NCBI GenBank assembly: GCA_947627765.1
Contig: CANQXA010000004.1
Span: forward strand, 1 to 64,000
Source: an uncultured Clostridia bacterium
Lineage (GTDB): Bacteria > Bacillota > Clostridia > Christensenellales > Borkfalkiaceae
DNA: 64,000 nt
Reading direction: 5' to 3'
Shown here: piece by piece, positions 37,072-46,833 of the stretch
How the letters are laid out: every line of letters starts with the position of its first letter
How positions within the stretch are numbered: the stretch's first letter is position 1
Notes under the pieces: model-generated
What the model saw: the letters and a program-made list of their open reading frames with translations, nothing else
Told to the model about the DNA's origin: nothing
Database searches by the model: none
Made by a program: the position numbers and the translations under genes

Positions 37072-37359
37072 TTAAAAATGCCCGACAATGGCGACGAACA
37101 GGAAGTAGACGAGCGTAAAAGCGAGCAAGGTGCATAGCATGGGCAAGATCATCTTCTTGACCACAGAAAAGTAGGTGCGCATCTTTTCCTTGGCAGTGGA
37201 CTTCTGCCGCGGCGGACGCTTCTTCTTGAACGTCCCGCTCATGTCCGCGACGGTGGAACCGTCGTCGATATAGACGATCTTCTGCTTCTTTTCCTTCTTT
37301 TCCTTATTCTCTTGCCGGTCCTTATCCTCGTTCTGCCCGTCTTTTCCCCCGTTTTTCAT
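37072..37359 (-). CDS. small charged protein with one TM segment
   Basis: MKNGGKDGQNEDKDRQENKEKKEKKQKIVYIDDGS...MILPMLCTLLAFTLVYFLFVAIVGHF; overlaps oppF stop. Confidence 0.7.
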   Translation of the reverse strand: MKNGGKDGQNEDKDRQENKEKKEKKQKIVYIDDGSTVADMSGTFKKKRPPRQKSTAKEKMRTYFSVVKKMILPMLCTLLAFTLVYFLFVAIVGHF

Positions 37360-38654
37360 TCTTCCTCCTGCGGATACAGATGGCAAGCGACGAAGTGCCC
37401 CTCCTCGTATTCCTTGTAGACGGGAGCGACGTGCTTGCAGATCTCCTTTGCGTACGGACAGCGGGTGTGGAACTTACAACCCATCGGCGGACGGGCGGGC
37501 GAAGGAATATCGCCTTTGAGGACGATACGGTCCATCTTGACGTCGGGATTGGGATTGGGAACGGCGGAGAACAGCGCCTGCGTGTAGGGGTGCATGGGAT
37601 GGGCGAAAATGCTCTTCTTATCGCCGAACTCCATCATCGTTCCGAGATACATGACGCCGATCCTGTCGGAAATGTGTTTGACGACGGAGAGATCGTGCGA
37701 AATGAACATATAGGTGAGCCCCATCTCCTGTTGAAGACGGCGGAGAAGGTTGATGATCTGGGCTTGGATGGAGACGTCGAGCGCGGACACGGGTTCGTCG
37801 CAGACGACCAAACGGGGCTTGACGGAGAGGGCGCGCGCGATACAGATCCTCTGGCGCTGGCCGCCCGAAAATTCATGCGGATAGCGCTCGTAGTAGTAAT
37901 CACGGAGCCCGCATTGGTCCATGACCTGCAAGACGTACTTCTTGATCTCGGACTTGGGGACCGTCTTGTGCACTTTCACGGGCTCGGAGAGGATCCCGCC
38001 CACGGTACTGCGGGGAGGAAGGGAGGAATAGGGATCCTGAAAGATGATCTGCATCTTCGTGCGGAGCGGACGCATCTCTTTGGGTTTGTACTTCGCGATG
38101 TCCTTCCCCTCGAAGAAGATCTGCCCGCCGGTGGGACGGTACAGTTTGAGAATGGCGCGCCCCATCGTCGTCTTGCCGCAGCCCGATTCGCCGACGATAC
38201 CGAGCGTTTCGCCCGGTTTGAGCTTAAACGAGATGTCGTCTACGGCGCGAAGCCACAGGCTGACCTTGCCGCCGATGGATTTTTTCAGCGGGAAGTACAT
38301 CTTCAAGTGGCGGACTTCGAGGAGCGCGTCGGGATCGGCGGGGAGATCACGGTCGGCTTTCGCCTTCTCCTCGCGCGCGGCGGCTTCCTTCTTCGCCTCG
38401 TATTCGTCGTTGAATCCCGTAAAATCGCCCGAAGCGACGCAGGCGGCGTTCTTCTCCTCGATCGCGGGATCGGGGAACGCCTCCTTTCTTTCGGGCTTCT
38501 TCGAAGGCTTGCCTTCGGGCGCGGGCGCTTCGTTTTCAGGCTCTTTCGGAGCCTCATCCTCAGACATGGGTGCGTCATTTTCGGTCTGTTCGGTCATTTC
38601 GACCTCTTCCGCCGCGGGAGAAGCTGCCTCGTTGTTCTTTTCTTCGTCAATCAT
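37356..38654 (-). CDS. oppF: oligopeptide ABC transporter ATPase (OppF-type) with ~110-aa acidic N-terminal extension
   Basis: [18 protein letters not shown]...LSGGQRQRICIARALSVKPRLVVCDEPVSALDVSIQAQIINLL; C-terminal CPYAKEICKHVAPVY. Confidence 0.93.
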   Translation of the reverse strand: MIDEEKNNEAASPAAEEVEMTEQTENDAPMSEDEAPKEPENEAPAPEGKPSKKPERKEAFPDPAIEEKNAACVASGDFTGFNDEYEAKKEAAAREEKAKADRDLPADPDALLEVRHLKMYFPLKKSIGGKVSLWLRAVDDISFKLKPGETLGIVGESGCGKTTMGRAILKLYRPTGGQIFFEGKDIAKYKPKEMRPLRTKMQIIFQDPYSSLPPRSTVGGILSEPVKVHKTVPKSEIKKYVLQVMDQCGLRDYYYERYPHEFSGGQRQRICIARALSVKPRLVVCDEPVSALDVSIQAQIINLLRRLQQEMGLTYMFISHDLSVVKHISDRIGVMYLGTMMEFGDKKSIFAHPMHPYTQALFSAVPNPNPDVKMDRIVLKGDIPSPARPPMGCKFHTRCPYAKEICKHVAPVYKEYEEGHFVACHLYPQEEE

Positions 38655-40161
38655 TTGCCTTCTCCTTGTCGTATAGGTGGCAGGCGACGAAATGCGTGGG
38701 GCTGACCTGTATCATCTCGGGATAGTCGCCGAAGCATTTCTTGATACAGCCCGAGCAACGCTCGCGGAAGTAGCAATAGTCGGGCATATCGATGGGATTG
38801 GGCACGTTCCCGGGGATATTGAAGAGGGAATCGGAATCCGCGTCCATCGTGGGCTTGGATTTCTGCAAGCCGATCGTATAGGGGTGCATGGGATGGTGGA
38901 AGATCTCCGAAACGGTGCCCCGCTCGATGATCCTTCCCGCATACATGACGACGACGTAATCCGCCATCTCCGCAATGATCCCGAGATCGTGGGTGATGAG
39001 GAGGATGGAGCCGTTGATACGGGACTTTAAGTCGCGCAGAAGGTCGAGGATCTGCGCCTGAATGGTGACGTCGAGCGCCGTCGTGGGCTCGTCCGCAATG
39101 ATGAGACGGGGGTCGCCCGCGAGCGCCATGGAGATCATGACGCGTTGCCGCATCCCGCCCGAGAGCTCGTGGGGATAGGACTTATACACCCGCTCGGGCA
39201 TCGCGATCCCGACGAGATTGAGCATCTCGATGGAACGGCGCTTTGCGTCCGCCTTGGTCGAGCCGGGGAAGTGCAGAAGGGTCACTTCGTCGAGCTGGTT
39301 GCCGATGGTGAAGACGGGGTTGAGCGACGTCATGGGCTCTTGGAAGATCATCGCGATCTGTCTGCCGCGCAGACGGTACATCTCCCGCATGGGCATTTGG
39401 GCGATGTCGAATGTCTTCTCCTCCATCTCGAATTTGAGCGTGCCGTATTCGTCGCGCTTCTGCTTGGGTTGCATGACGGGATTCCCGTCCGCGTCCAATT
39501 TGAGGACTTGTTCGACGGTAAAGAGCTTCTTGCCCTTTTCATCCCGCTTCTGCTTGGGTTGCATGGCGGGCGTGCCGTCTTCGCCGAGGACGGGCGTTCC
39601 GTCCTTTGCGAGCACGGGTTCGAGGACTTGGTTGCCCTCCGCGTCGGTCTCCCAAACGGGGACCTTCTTGCCCTTCTTCTCGTAGACGGGTTCGTAGACG
39701 GGCTCGCCGTTCTCATCGGTCTCCCAAATGGGAATGGGCTTGCCCTTTTGGTCGCGCTTGAAGTCGTAGGACTTGAAGCGGATGGCGCCCGAGTAGATCT
39801 GCCCGTAAGGACCCTGCAAGAGTTGCATGATGGACATACTCGTGACCGACTTCCCGCAACCGCTTTCGCCGACGACGCCGACCGTTGCGCCCTGCGGGAT
39901 CTCGAAGGAGACGCCGTTCACTGCCTTGACAACGCCCTGCTCCGTAAAGAAATAGGTGTGGAGGTCCTCGATCTCGAGAATGTTCGAGGGATTCTTCATC
40001 TCGGAGAGGAACTCGCTCTCCTTGGCTTTGCGCTTCTTCTTTTTTTCGAGGGCGCGGGTGATCTTATTGTTGGAGCGGACGATCGCGCGGATCTCTTTGC
40101 CCGTCAGATAATGGCTGTTCTTCTTCCCGTGCGCGGGTTTTTGGGTCTCGTTTTCAGACAT
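38647..40161 (-). CDS. oppD: oligopeptide ABC transporter ATPase (OppD-type) with repeat insertion
   Basis: [21 protein letters not shown]...[22 protein letters not shown]...[43 protein letters not shown]. Confidence 0.93.
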   Translation of the reverse strand: MSENETQKPAHGKKNSHYLTGKEIRAIVRSNNKITRALEKKKKRKAKESEFLSEMKNPSNILEIEDLHTYFFTEQGVVKAVNGVSFEIPQGATVGVVGESGCGKSVTSMSIMQLLQGPYGQIYSGAIRFKSYDFKRDQKGKPIPIWETDENGEPVYEPVYEKKGKKVPVWETDAEGNQVLEPVLAKDGTPVLGEDGTPAMQPKQKRDEKGKKLFTVEQVLKLDADGNPVMQPKQKRDEYGTLKFEMEEKTFDIAQMPMREMYRLRGRQIAMIFQEPMTSLNPVFTIGNQLDEVTLLHFPGSTKADAKRRSIEMLNLVGIAMPERVYKSYPHELSGGMRQRVMISMALAGDPRLIIADEPTTALDVTIQAQILDLLRDLKSRINGSILLITHDLGIIAEMADYVVVMYAGRIIERGTVSEIFHHPMHPYTIGLQKSKPTMDADSDSLFNIPGNVPNPIDMPDYCYFRERCSGCIKKCFGDYPEMIQVSPTHFVACHLYDKEKAND

Positions 40162-40167
40162 GATCCG

Positions 40168-41340
40168 TCACCTCCTCGCCTTGGGATCGAGCGCGTCGCG
40201 TAGCCCGTCTCCGATAAAGTTGAAGCCGAGGACCGCCGCAATGATACAGAATCCGGGAGGCCCCCAAACGTTGAAGTAGCCCTTCAAGACGTCGAGACTG
40301 ACGTTGATCATCGTGCCCCACGACGCCTGATATGCGCCGACGCCCAACCCGAGATAGGAGAGGGTCGCCTCCTGTAAGATCATACTGCCGAGCGAAAGGG
40401 TCATGGAGACGATCAGCTGCGGGAGCACGTTGGGAATGAGGTGCTTAAAGATCTTGCGCGACGTGGAGAATCCCATCGCTTCCGCGGCGACCATGTATTC
40501 CTGTTCGCGCAGGAAGAGGATCTGTCCGCGGACGAGCCGCGCCGTTTCGCCCCACGATATGAGGGATAGGAAGAGCATGAGCAGGTGGATGCGGTAGTTG
40601 ATCAAAAAGTCCATGAGATCGGTATTTCCCGCCTTGCCCGCCGCGCTCGTCCATGCGTCGAAGAGTGTGCCGAGGATCAGCATGAGCGGAAGGCTCGGAA
40701 GACACATCAGAATATCGCAGATACGCATGATGACTTCGTCTACCTTGCCGCCGAAATAGCCCGCCAATCCGCCGAACACGATCCCGATGAAGGTGACGGC
40801 AAAGACGGCGATGAAGCTCACCGAAAGGGAGATCCTGCCGCCGTACATGAGGCGGGTAAAGACGTCCATGCCCATATCGTCGGTCCCGAGGATGTGATCT
40901 TTGCTCGGGAGCGCGAGGTCGTTGGTCTTCGAGGTCCTTCCCTCGCTTTGAAGGAAGGTATACTCGACCGTGCCGTCTTCGCCCATCACTTCGATCACGC
41001 GGTTGGAATACTGCTGGCTGGGCGTCATATCGTTTTCCTTCTCCCCCCAGCGGTTATAGACCACGGGTCCGAACCACGAGAAGATGAGGAGCGCGATGAT
41101 CATCACAAGCCCGATGATCGAGAGCTTGGAGCGGAAAAAGCGGCGCGCGACCATGCGCCCGGGCGAGAGCAGACGGACGTTCTTATCGAGAGCGTCCTCT
41201 TCGTCCTGCACGGGGGGTTCTTCGCCGCCGTCGGAGACGCCGCCGAGCATGAGGAGCGCGTCCCGTTCCTCCGTCTCGGTTTGGGGCGCGGGATTTGCGG
41301 TCTCTTCGGGAAGATCTTGATCTTTCTTGAATTCGTCCAT
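40168..41340 (-). CDS. oppC: oligopeptide ABC transporter permease (OppC-type)
   Basis: PGRMVARRFFRSKLSIIGLVMIIALL...HILGTDDMGMDVFTRLMYGGRISLSV...; BPD_transp_1 pattern. Confidence 0.93.
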   Translation of the reverse strand: MDEFKKDQDLPEETANPAPQTETEERDALLMLGGVSDGGEEPPVQDEEDALDKNVRLLSPGRMVARRFFRSKLSIIGLVMIIALLIFSWFGPVVYNRWGEKENDMTPSQQYSNRVIEVMGEDGTVEYTFLQSEGRTSKTNDLALPSKDHILGTDDMGMDVFTRLMYGGRISLSVSFIAVFAVTFIGIVFGGLAGYFGGKVDEVIMRICDILMCLPSLPLMLILGTLFDAWTSAAGKAGNTDLMDFLINYRIHLLMLFLSLISWGETARLVRGQILFLREQEYMVAAEAMGFSTSRKIFKHLIPNVLPQLIVSMTLSLGSMILQEATLSYLGLGVGAYQASWGTMINVSLDVLKGYFNVWGPPGFCIIAAVLGFNFIGDGLRDALDPKARR

Positions 41341-41352
41341 TTTCTTCCCTCC

Positions 41353-42345
41353 TCAGAACAGTTTGACGCGCGGATCGACGACGGCATACATCAGATCGGA
41401 AAGCAGTACGCCGATGACGGAAAGCAGTGCAAGGAACATATTATAGCCCATGATGAAGGGAATATCGCCGCTCGTCATGGCTTTGAGCGCAAGTTTCCCG
41501 ATGCCGGGGAGGTCGAAGATCTCCTCGGTGATCATCGCGCCCGAGAACAGCGTAGGCAAGATGCCCGCCATCATCGTGACAATGGGGATCATCGTGTTGC
41601 GGAAGGCGTGTTTATAGATGACCTTCCGCTCCGATAGTCCCTTGGCGCGCGCAGTGCGGATGTAATCGGAATTGAGCACTTCGAGCATATTGGTACGCAT
41701 ATACCGCATCGTCCCGCCGATGCTCAAAATGACCATGACGAGAAGGGGAAGGGTAATGTGCCCGAAGAAATCGAGAATGGCGCCGAAAAAGTCGTGATCT
41801 TTGCTCGCGTCCGTCAGACCCGAAGGCCAGAACCAGCCGAGCTTCATCGCGAATACGTCTTGGAGGAGCCTGCCGAAGAAGAAGGACGGAAGGGAGATCC
41901 CCACCATGACGAGCACGGTGACGATGTAATCCCGCGCGGAATATTGGTGGGTCGCCGCCGTCACGCCGAGCGGGATCGCGATCATGTACTCGAAAATGAT
42001 CGCGACGAAGGCGATGAGGAAGGAGATCCACATATGTTTGACGATGACGCTCAAAACGGGCTGTTTGTAGATGAAGCTCTTGCCGAGATCGAAGCGGCAA
42101 AGCGCGCCGAGCCATGTGAAATAGCCCTTTAAGATCCCGCCAAAGCTACTGTCTTGCAGCCCATACGTCTTATAGAGTGCGTCTACGGCGTCCTGCGGGA
42201 CTTGCGTCCCCCCTTGGTTGAGGTTCGCTACGATCTGTTCGACGTAGTTGACCGGCATACACCTGACAAGGAAGTACAGGATCAGGGAGACGCCGAGCAG
42301 GATCACAATCGCGAGCCCGATACGTTTCAAAATGTATTTCAGCAT
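41353..42345 (-). CDS. oppB: oligopeptide ABC transporter permease (OppB-type)
   Basis: MLKYILKRIGLAIVILLGVSLILYFLVRCMPVN...YIRTARAKGLSERKVIYKHAFRNTMIPIVTMM. Confidence 0.94.
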   Translation of the reverse strand: MLKYILKRIGLAIVILLGVSLILYFLVRCMPVNYVEQIVANLNQGGTQVPQDAVDALYKTYGLQDSSFGGILKGYFTWLGALCRFDLGKSFIYKQPVLSVIVKHMWISFLIAFVAIIFEYMIAIPLGVTAATHQYSARDYIVTVLVMVGISLPSFFFGRLLQDVFAMKLGWFWPSGLTDASKDHDFFGAILDFFGHITLPLLVMVILSIGGTMRYMRTNMLEVLNSDYIRTARAKGLSERKVIYKHAFRNTMIPIVTMMAGILPTLFSGAMITEEIFDLPGIGKLALKAMTSGDIPFIMGYNMFLALLSVIGVLLSDLMYAVVDPRVKLF

Positions 42346-42426
42346 AGATCTGCTCCGGAGTTGATCGTAAGCCTTCGGGCGGGGGCATTGCGCCCCCGCG
42401 CCGATGCGTGTTACTACATGACTTGA

Positions 42427-45219
42427 TTACTTGACAAAATCGACTTCCCAAATGCGGGAAAGAGGAGAGGTGTAGGGGTTGATGAGGATGTTGCCGTTGC
42501 TGTCGTGCGGCAACGTGTTGACGTCGATCACCTTGGAGTTGATGACGTAGAGCACCGAGCGCTGATAGACGGGAAGCTCGATCGCGAGGTCGAGGACGAT
42601 CCCCATCGCCTCTTTATAGGTCTTGGCGCGTGCCGTAGTATCGTTGGTGGCGCGGCCGTCCATGATGAGCTCGTCGAGGTCGTCGAGCTTGCCGTTCTCC
42701 CAGCTGTACGTCGTACGGTCGCCGAGGATCGCGGTGTAGCCCCACGAGTTGGTGCTCGTCGCGGTGGAGTTCTTATCGTAGACCTGATACATATCCGGGT
42801 CGATGGTGGAGCCCCACGCCGCCGCCCACACCGCAAGCGAACCGGTGGAGAGCTTGGTGAGCGCGTTGGTATCCGCTTTGAGGGTGATCTTGAATCCGCA
42901 GCCCGCGGAGTTGAGAAGATCCATCGCGTGTTTGAGGACTTTCGCGCAAGGGTGATCGGTGAGCGAGGAGCCTGCGATCGTGAACTCGATGGTCAGATCG
43001 CGCTGGGAGACGTTGCCGACGCCCTGTGCGAGCTGATAATAGCGCTTGATCTTTTCGATCGCCGCTTCATCGGTCGTGAACTGCGTATAGTCGTGGTTGT
43101 TGTTGGTCTCCATATTGGCCTGCGGACGTTCCTTATCGTAACCCGCCGTCGTTCTCGGATATGCCCAACCGACGAAGGACATCGGCCATTGGATATTGTA
43201 GATGGTGCCGTTTGCGTAGTACTCTCTCGCAAGGGAGGTATCCATAGCGGACATCAAGGCGTAACGGATATAGCGGTTGGGCACATAGCCCGCGTTGATC
43301 CCGATGTAACCGTAGCCGAGCTGCCACGTGCTGACGGAGATGTAACCCTTCTTCTTCAACGTGTTTTCGATGTACTCGGAGTTCTCCTTGGTGAACTGCG
43401 GCTCGACGAAGTGGACGCCGCCGCGCTCGAGCTGGTTGAGCGCGTTCGCCGAAGTCACGACCTGATAGCGCATATATTCGATCTTGGGTTTGCCCATCAG
43501 GAAGTAGGGATTCGCCTTATAGTAGACGACGTTGCTCGAATAGAAGGACGAGCCGGACGGGAAATCCTTGCCCGAGGAATCGGTCGCCACATAGGCGCCC
43601 GCGCCCATGGGTACGGCGTTCTTGCTCACACTGCCGAACTCGGCGCTCGTCGTCCCTTGGATGACCTTCTGGTGGAAGTCGTAATCGCCGTATTTTACGC
43701 CGAACTTGTTGTTCTCGATGTCCACATCATACTTGGTGGGATCGGAATAGTAGTGATAGGGCGCGACGGTGAAACCGAAGTTCCAGATCGCCTTGGGGTC
43801 GATGCCGTTGACCTGGATGCGGAGCACGTCGTACTCGCCCTCGTTCTTGGGCGTGCCGTCGTCGTTGTGTTCCTTCGCGATGGGATAGGTCGTTTCGCCG
43901 ATCGTGATCGAATCTTCGGGATAGGTCCAAGTGCTCCCGTCGTAATCCTTCTGCGAGTGCCCGAGGGAACGGATCCCCGTGATGTTGGGATATTGAAGCT
44001 CGCCTTCGCCGATGCGCTCGCTGAGGGTCACTTCCTTCGCCTTGGCGGTGTACGCGGTGAGGATGGTACCCGAGGTCGCCCAATATTGAAGGATGGCGTC
44101 GAGACTGCCCTGCGTGGTGAAATCGTAGACGAAGTTAATCGCGCTCTCGCGGTTCGTCACGGTTTTGGTGTTGTATTGAAGGGTCGCCTTCTTGATTTGG
44201 TCGGTGAGGTCCTTATTGGTCTGAGAATCCTTCTCGTACTCGATCTCGACGAGCCCTTCCGAATACATGAAGGAGATGATCTCGTCGAAGCCCGTGCCGA
44301 GCTTTTGCGTCCCGGTGGAATCGTAGATGGGCGCGGATTTATAGGGCTCTTCGAGATAGGCTTCCTTGGAAGAAGCATAGTCGCTCTCGAGCTCGGCGCG
44401 GAAGAGCCCCTTCTTTGCCGTCTCGTCCGCCCCGTCGGGATCGCCGACGACGTTGAGATAGTCGGCAAGGAGCTGGGCGCGCGCGGCTTCGTCGCTCATT
44501 GCGGTATGCTGTGCGTCGCCGTCGCCGAACGCTTGGATCGCGCGCTTGTAGCCATCGCTGGGCTCCCACGTCCCGATCTTTGCGACCATCTGGTCATAAG
44601 TGGCGTAATAGGTGCCCGAACCTTGGGTCGTCTCGAAGGAATGATAGACGTCGATGAGTTCCTGACGGCGGTTGATGGCTCTGCCCGTCGCCGCGGTCGT
44701 GATCGCGTCCTCCGCGCCGTCGCTCGACGTATTGGACTGCGAACGGTATCTCTGCAAACCGTCGATCTTCGTGGAGTACATCGTCGAAGAGCCCGTGTAG
44801 GCGAGATCGAGATAGACGTACAGGTTGAAGAAAATATCGTTCATCGTGAGGGGCTTGCCGTCCGAGAACTTGATGCCGTTCTTGATGACGAAATAGTAAT
44901 AGCTCTGCGCCGTATCGCCCGAGCCCTGCGTATCGAGCTTATAGTCGAGCACGACGACAGGCTCGTCTTCCCCGTAGGCGGGATTGCCCTCGTTGTCGGT
45001 CGAGAGCATACTGATCTGCGTCTCGCCCATAACGCCCATATCGGCGCCCGTTGTCGAATAAAAGGGATTGAAGAGCCCGTCGAGCTCTTCCGACATGAGG
45101 ACGAGATACTTTCCGCCGCCGCCTCCGCCGCAGCCCGCAAACGCCGCAAGTCCGCCGCAGCCCAATGCAGCTGCGAGACCGATGGAAAGGATGCGCGCCG
45201 CTTTCTTGCTTCTTTTCAT
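42427..45219 (-). CDS. oppA: large (930 aa) oligopeptide-binding lipoprotein (SBP family 5)
   Basis: Lipobox AFAGC; KNGIKFSDGKPLTMNDIFFNLYVYLD (SBP_bac_5 signature-like); adjacent to oppBCDF. Confidence 0.88.
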   Translation of the reverse strand: MKRSKKAARILSIGLAAALGCGGLAAFAGCGGGGGGKYLVLMSEELDGLFNPFYSTTGADMGVMGETQISMLSTDNEGNPAYGEDEPVVVLDYKLDTQGSGDTAQSYYYFVIKNGIKFSDGKPLTMNDIFFNLYVYLDLAYTGSSTMYSTKIDGLQRYRSQSNTSSDGAEDAITTAATGRAINRRQELIDVYHSFETTQGSGTYYATYDQMVAKIGTWEPSDGYKRAIQAFGDGDAQHTAMSDEAARAQLLADYLNVVGDPDGADETAKKGLFRAELESDYASSKEAYLEEPYKSAPIYDSTGTQKLGTGFDEIISFMYSEGLVEIEYEKDSQTNKDLTDQIKKATLQYNTKTVTNRESAINFVYDFTTQGSLDAILQYWATSGTILTAYTAKAKEVTLSERIGEGELQYPNITGIRSLGHSQKDYDGSTWTYPEDSITIGETTYPIAKEHNDDGTPKNEGEYDVLRIQVNGIDPKAIWNFGFTVAPYHYYSDPTKYDVDIENNKFGVKYGDYDFHQKVIQGTTSAEFGSVSKNAVPMGAGAYVATDSSGKDFPSGSSFYSSNVVYYKANPYFLMGKPKIEYMRYQVVTSANALNQLERGGVHFVEPQFTKENSEYIENTLKKKGYISVSTWQLGYGYIGINAGYVPNRYIRYALMSAMDTSLAREYYANGTIYNIQWPMSFVGWAYPRTTAGYDKERPQANMETNNNHDYTQFTTDEAAIEKIKRYYQLAQGVGNVSQRDLTIEFTIAGSSLTDHPCAKVLKHAMDLLNSAGCGFKITLKADTNALTKLSTGSLAVWAAAWGSTIDPDMYQVYDKNSTATSTNSWGYTAILGDRTTYSWENGKLDDLDELIMDGRATNDTTARAKTYKEAMGIVLDLAIELPVYQRSVLYVINSKVIDVNTLPHDSNGNILINPYTSPLSRIWEVDFVK

Positions 45220-45258
45220 GTTGAACCTCCTAATATACTTCTTCGTTTTTTTTCTTCA

Positions 45259-46818
45259 TTAAGAATCGCTTTCGACGAGAACCTCGTCCTGTTCATAGAC
45301 GAGCACCCGTCCCGTCTTTTTGCCGCCGACCTCTTCGGTCTCCACGCGGCGGTTGTAACCGTATTGTTGCGTCATACCGTCGGGGCTGGTGTGCAATACC
45401 ACGGGCACCGCTTTGGCGACGATCCCGTCGAACGGGATCCCGACGTCGATGTTGTTGCCGCACACGAGGCCGATGACTTGACGGTCGAGGGGATCGACTG
45501 TCGCCGTATAGTCACTGCCGACATGGAAGGGATTGATCGCGCCGATCTCGATCGTACCCGTGAGCGTGACGCCCTCGATGGTACAATTTTCGTCGATCGT
45601 GCCCGCGAGGAGCCCGAAATACCCGAATTCTATCATGCGCGACGAGCCCTTGTCGATCTCGAGGGTGATGTCCTCGAACGCGATGTTGCGGATCACGGCG
45701 TTTTCCGTCAGAGAGCCGAACACGCCGCCCGCGGTGTTCGTGACCTGCCTGTATGAGAGATGGGAGATCTTGACGGGTACGATCTTACCTTCGGTCTTCT
45801 TGGCGGAGACGATCTGGCCCGAGAATGCGAGCGCGCCGCCCGCCCAGCCCGAAAGTTCGGTGCAATCGAGGTCTTCTACGATTTCGAGGCAAGCCGTCGT
45901 GGAGAACGCCCGTTCGAACTGCTTGATGTTGGCGATCCTGTACCATTCGCCCTCCCGCCATTCGGTGAAGATGGGGAAATCGATGTCGTAGGCGACGCCG
46001 TGCTCCTTATCTTCGACGCCGCGGTGCTCAAGCGTGGGCGTTTGGATATCGGTCATGTGGTCCTGGGCGTAGACAATCGTCTTATCCGCGTCCCCGTACA
46101 TCGCGTCGAGGGTGTGACCGTCCCATTCTGCCATCTTCTTGTAGTCAAGCTCGCCCTTGTTGGATTGGGGATCCCAATTCGGGAGCTCGAACGTCTTCTC
46201 CGCGATCTCGACGCGGCTCATCGTGATCCAGCCTTCGGGCGCGCTGTCCTCTTCGCCCTTGGCGGCGAGTTCCTCCGCCGTGCCTTCGCGGTAGATCGTA
46301 AAGGTGAAGTAGGGGCGCCATGCGGCGTGAAGGGTCATCTCGTAGGAGACGAGCCCCTTCTCGTCTTCGACGCGCTCGAAGTCCTCCTCACGGCAGAGAC
46401 GGGTATCGAAGTCCCACAGCCCGTTGAAGGTCAGCCCCTGCTCTTCGGGCGTGCAGGGGTTGCCCGCCTCGTCTAAGGGAGTGTCGCCGTCGAACCGCGG
46501 AGCTTCCTCGAGGTACCAGCCGATAAACTCGTAACCGGGACGCTCGAGGGTGGACGTGGAGCTCGCGAGATCGCCGCGTCCCTTCCCCGGCTGTATCAAT
46601 TTCTTGCTGTCTTCGATGACGGTATACGGATAGTAGTCGGTGATCCCGAACGTCGGGTCGTTGTTGAAAGTCCCGCCGTTTGTATCGTACCGCACCACGA
46701 CGTTGTATCCCGCCTTGATGTTCTCGTTGTGCAGATCCCCTGCGGAGCAACCCGCGGCGACCATTGTGCCGAGAAATGCAACTCCGAGAAAGAGCAATAG
46801 TTTCGTTCTGCGTTTCAT
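45259..46818 (-). CDS. lipoprotein with InlB B-type repeat
   Basis: Lipobox VAAGC; VVVRYDTNGGTFNNDPTF...ERPGYEFIGWYLEE (Listeria-Bacteroides / InlB_B repeat pattern). Confidence 0.75.
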   Translation of the reverse strand: MKRRTKLLLFLGVAFLGTMVAAGCSAGDLHNENIKAGYNVVVRYDTNGGTFNNDPTFGITDYYPYTVIEDSKKLIQPGKGRGDLASSTSTLERPGYEFIGWYLEEAPRFDGDTPLDEAGNPCTPEEQGLTFNGLWDFDTRLCREEDFERVEDEKGLVSYEMTLHAAWRPYFTFTIYREGTAEELAAKGEEDSAPEGWITMSRVEIAEKTFELPNWDPQSNKGELDYKKMAEWDGHTLDAMYGDADKTIVYAQDHMTDIQTPTLEHRGVEDKEHGVAYDIDFPIFTEWREGEWYRIANIKQFERAFSTTACLEIVEDLDCTELSGWAGGALAFSGQIVSAKKTEGKIVPVKISHLSYRQVTNTAGGVFGSLTENAVIRNIAFEDITLEIDKGSSRMIEFGYFGLLAGTIDENCTIEGVTLTGTIEIGAINPFHVGSDYTATVDPLDRQVIGLVCGNNIDVGIPFDGIVAKAVPVVLHTSPDGMTQQYGYNRRVETEEVGGKKTGRVLVYEQDEVLVESDS

Positions 46819-46833
46819 AGTGTGCTCCGCTGA

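Noticed and set aside
42505-45756. 1083-aa plus-strand ORF
   Set aside because: Antisense to oppA; composition artefact.
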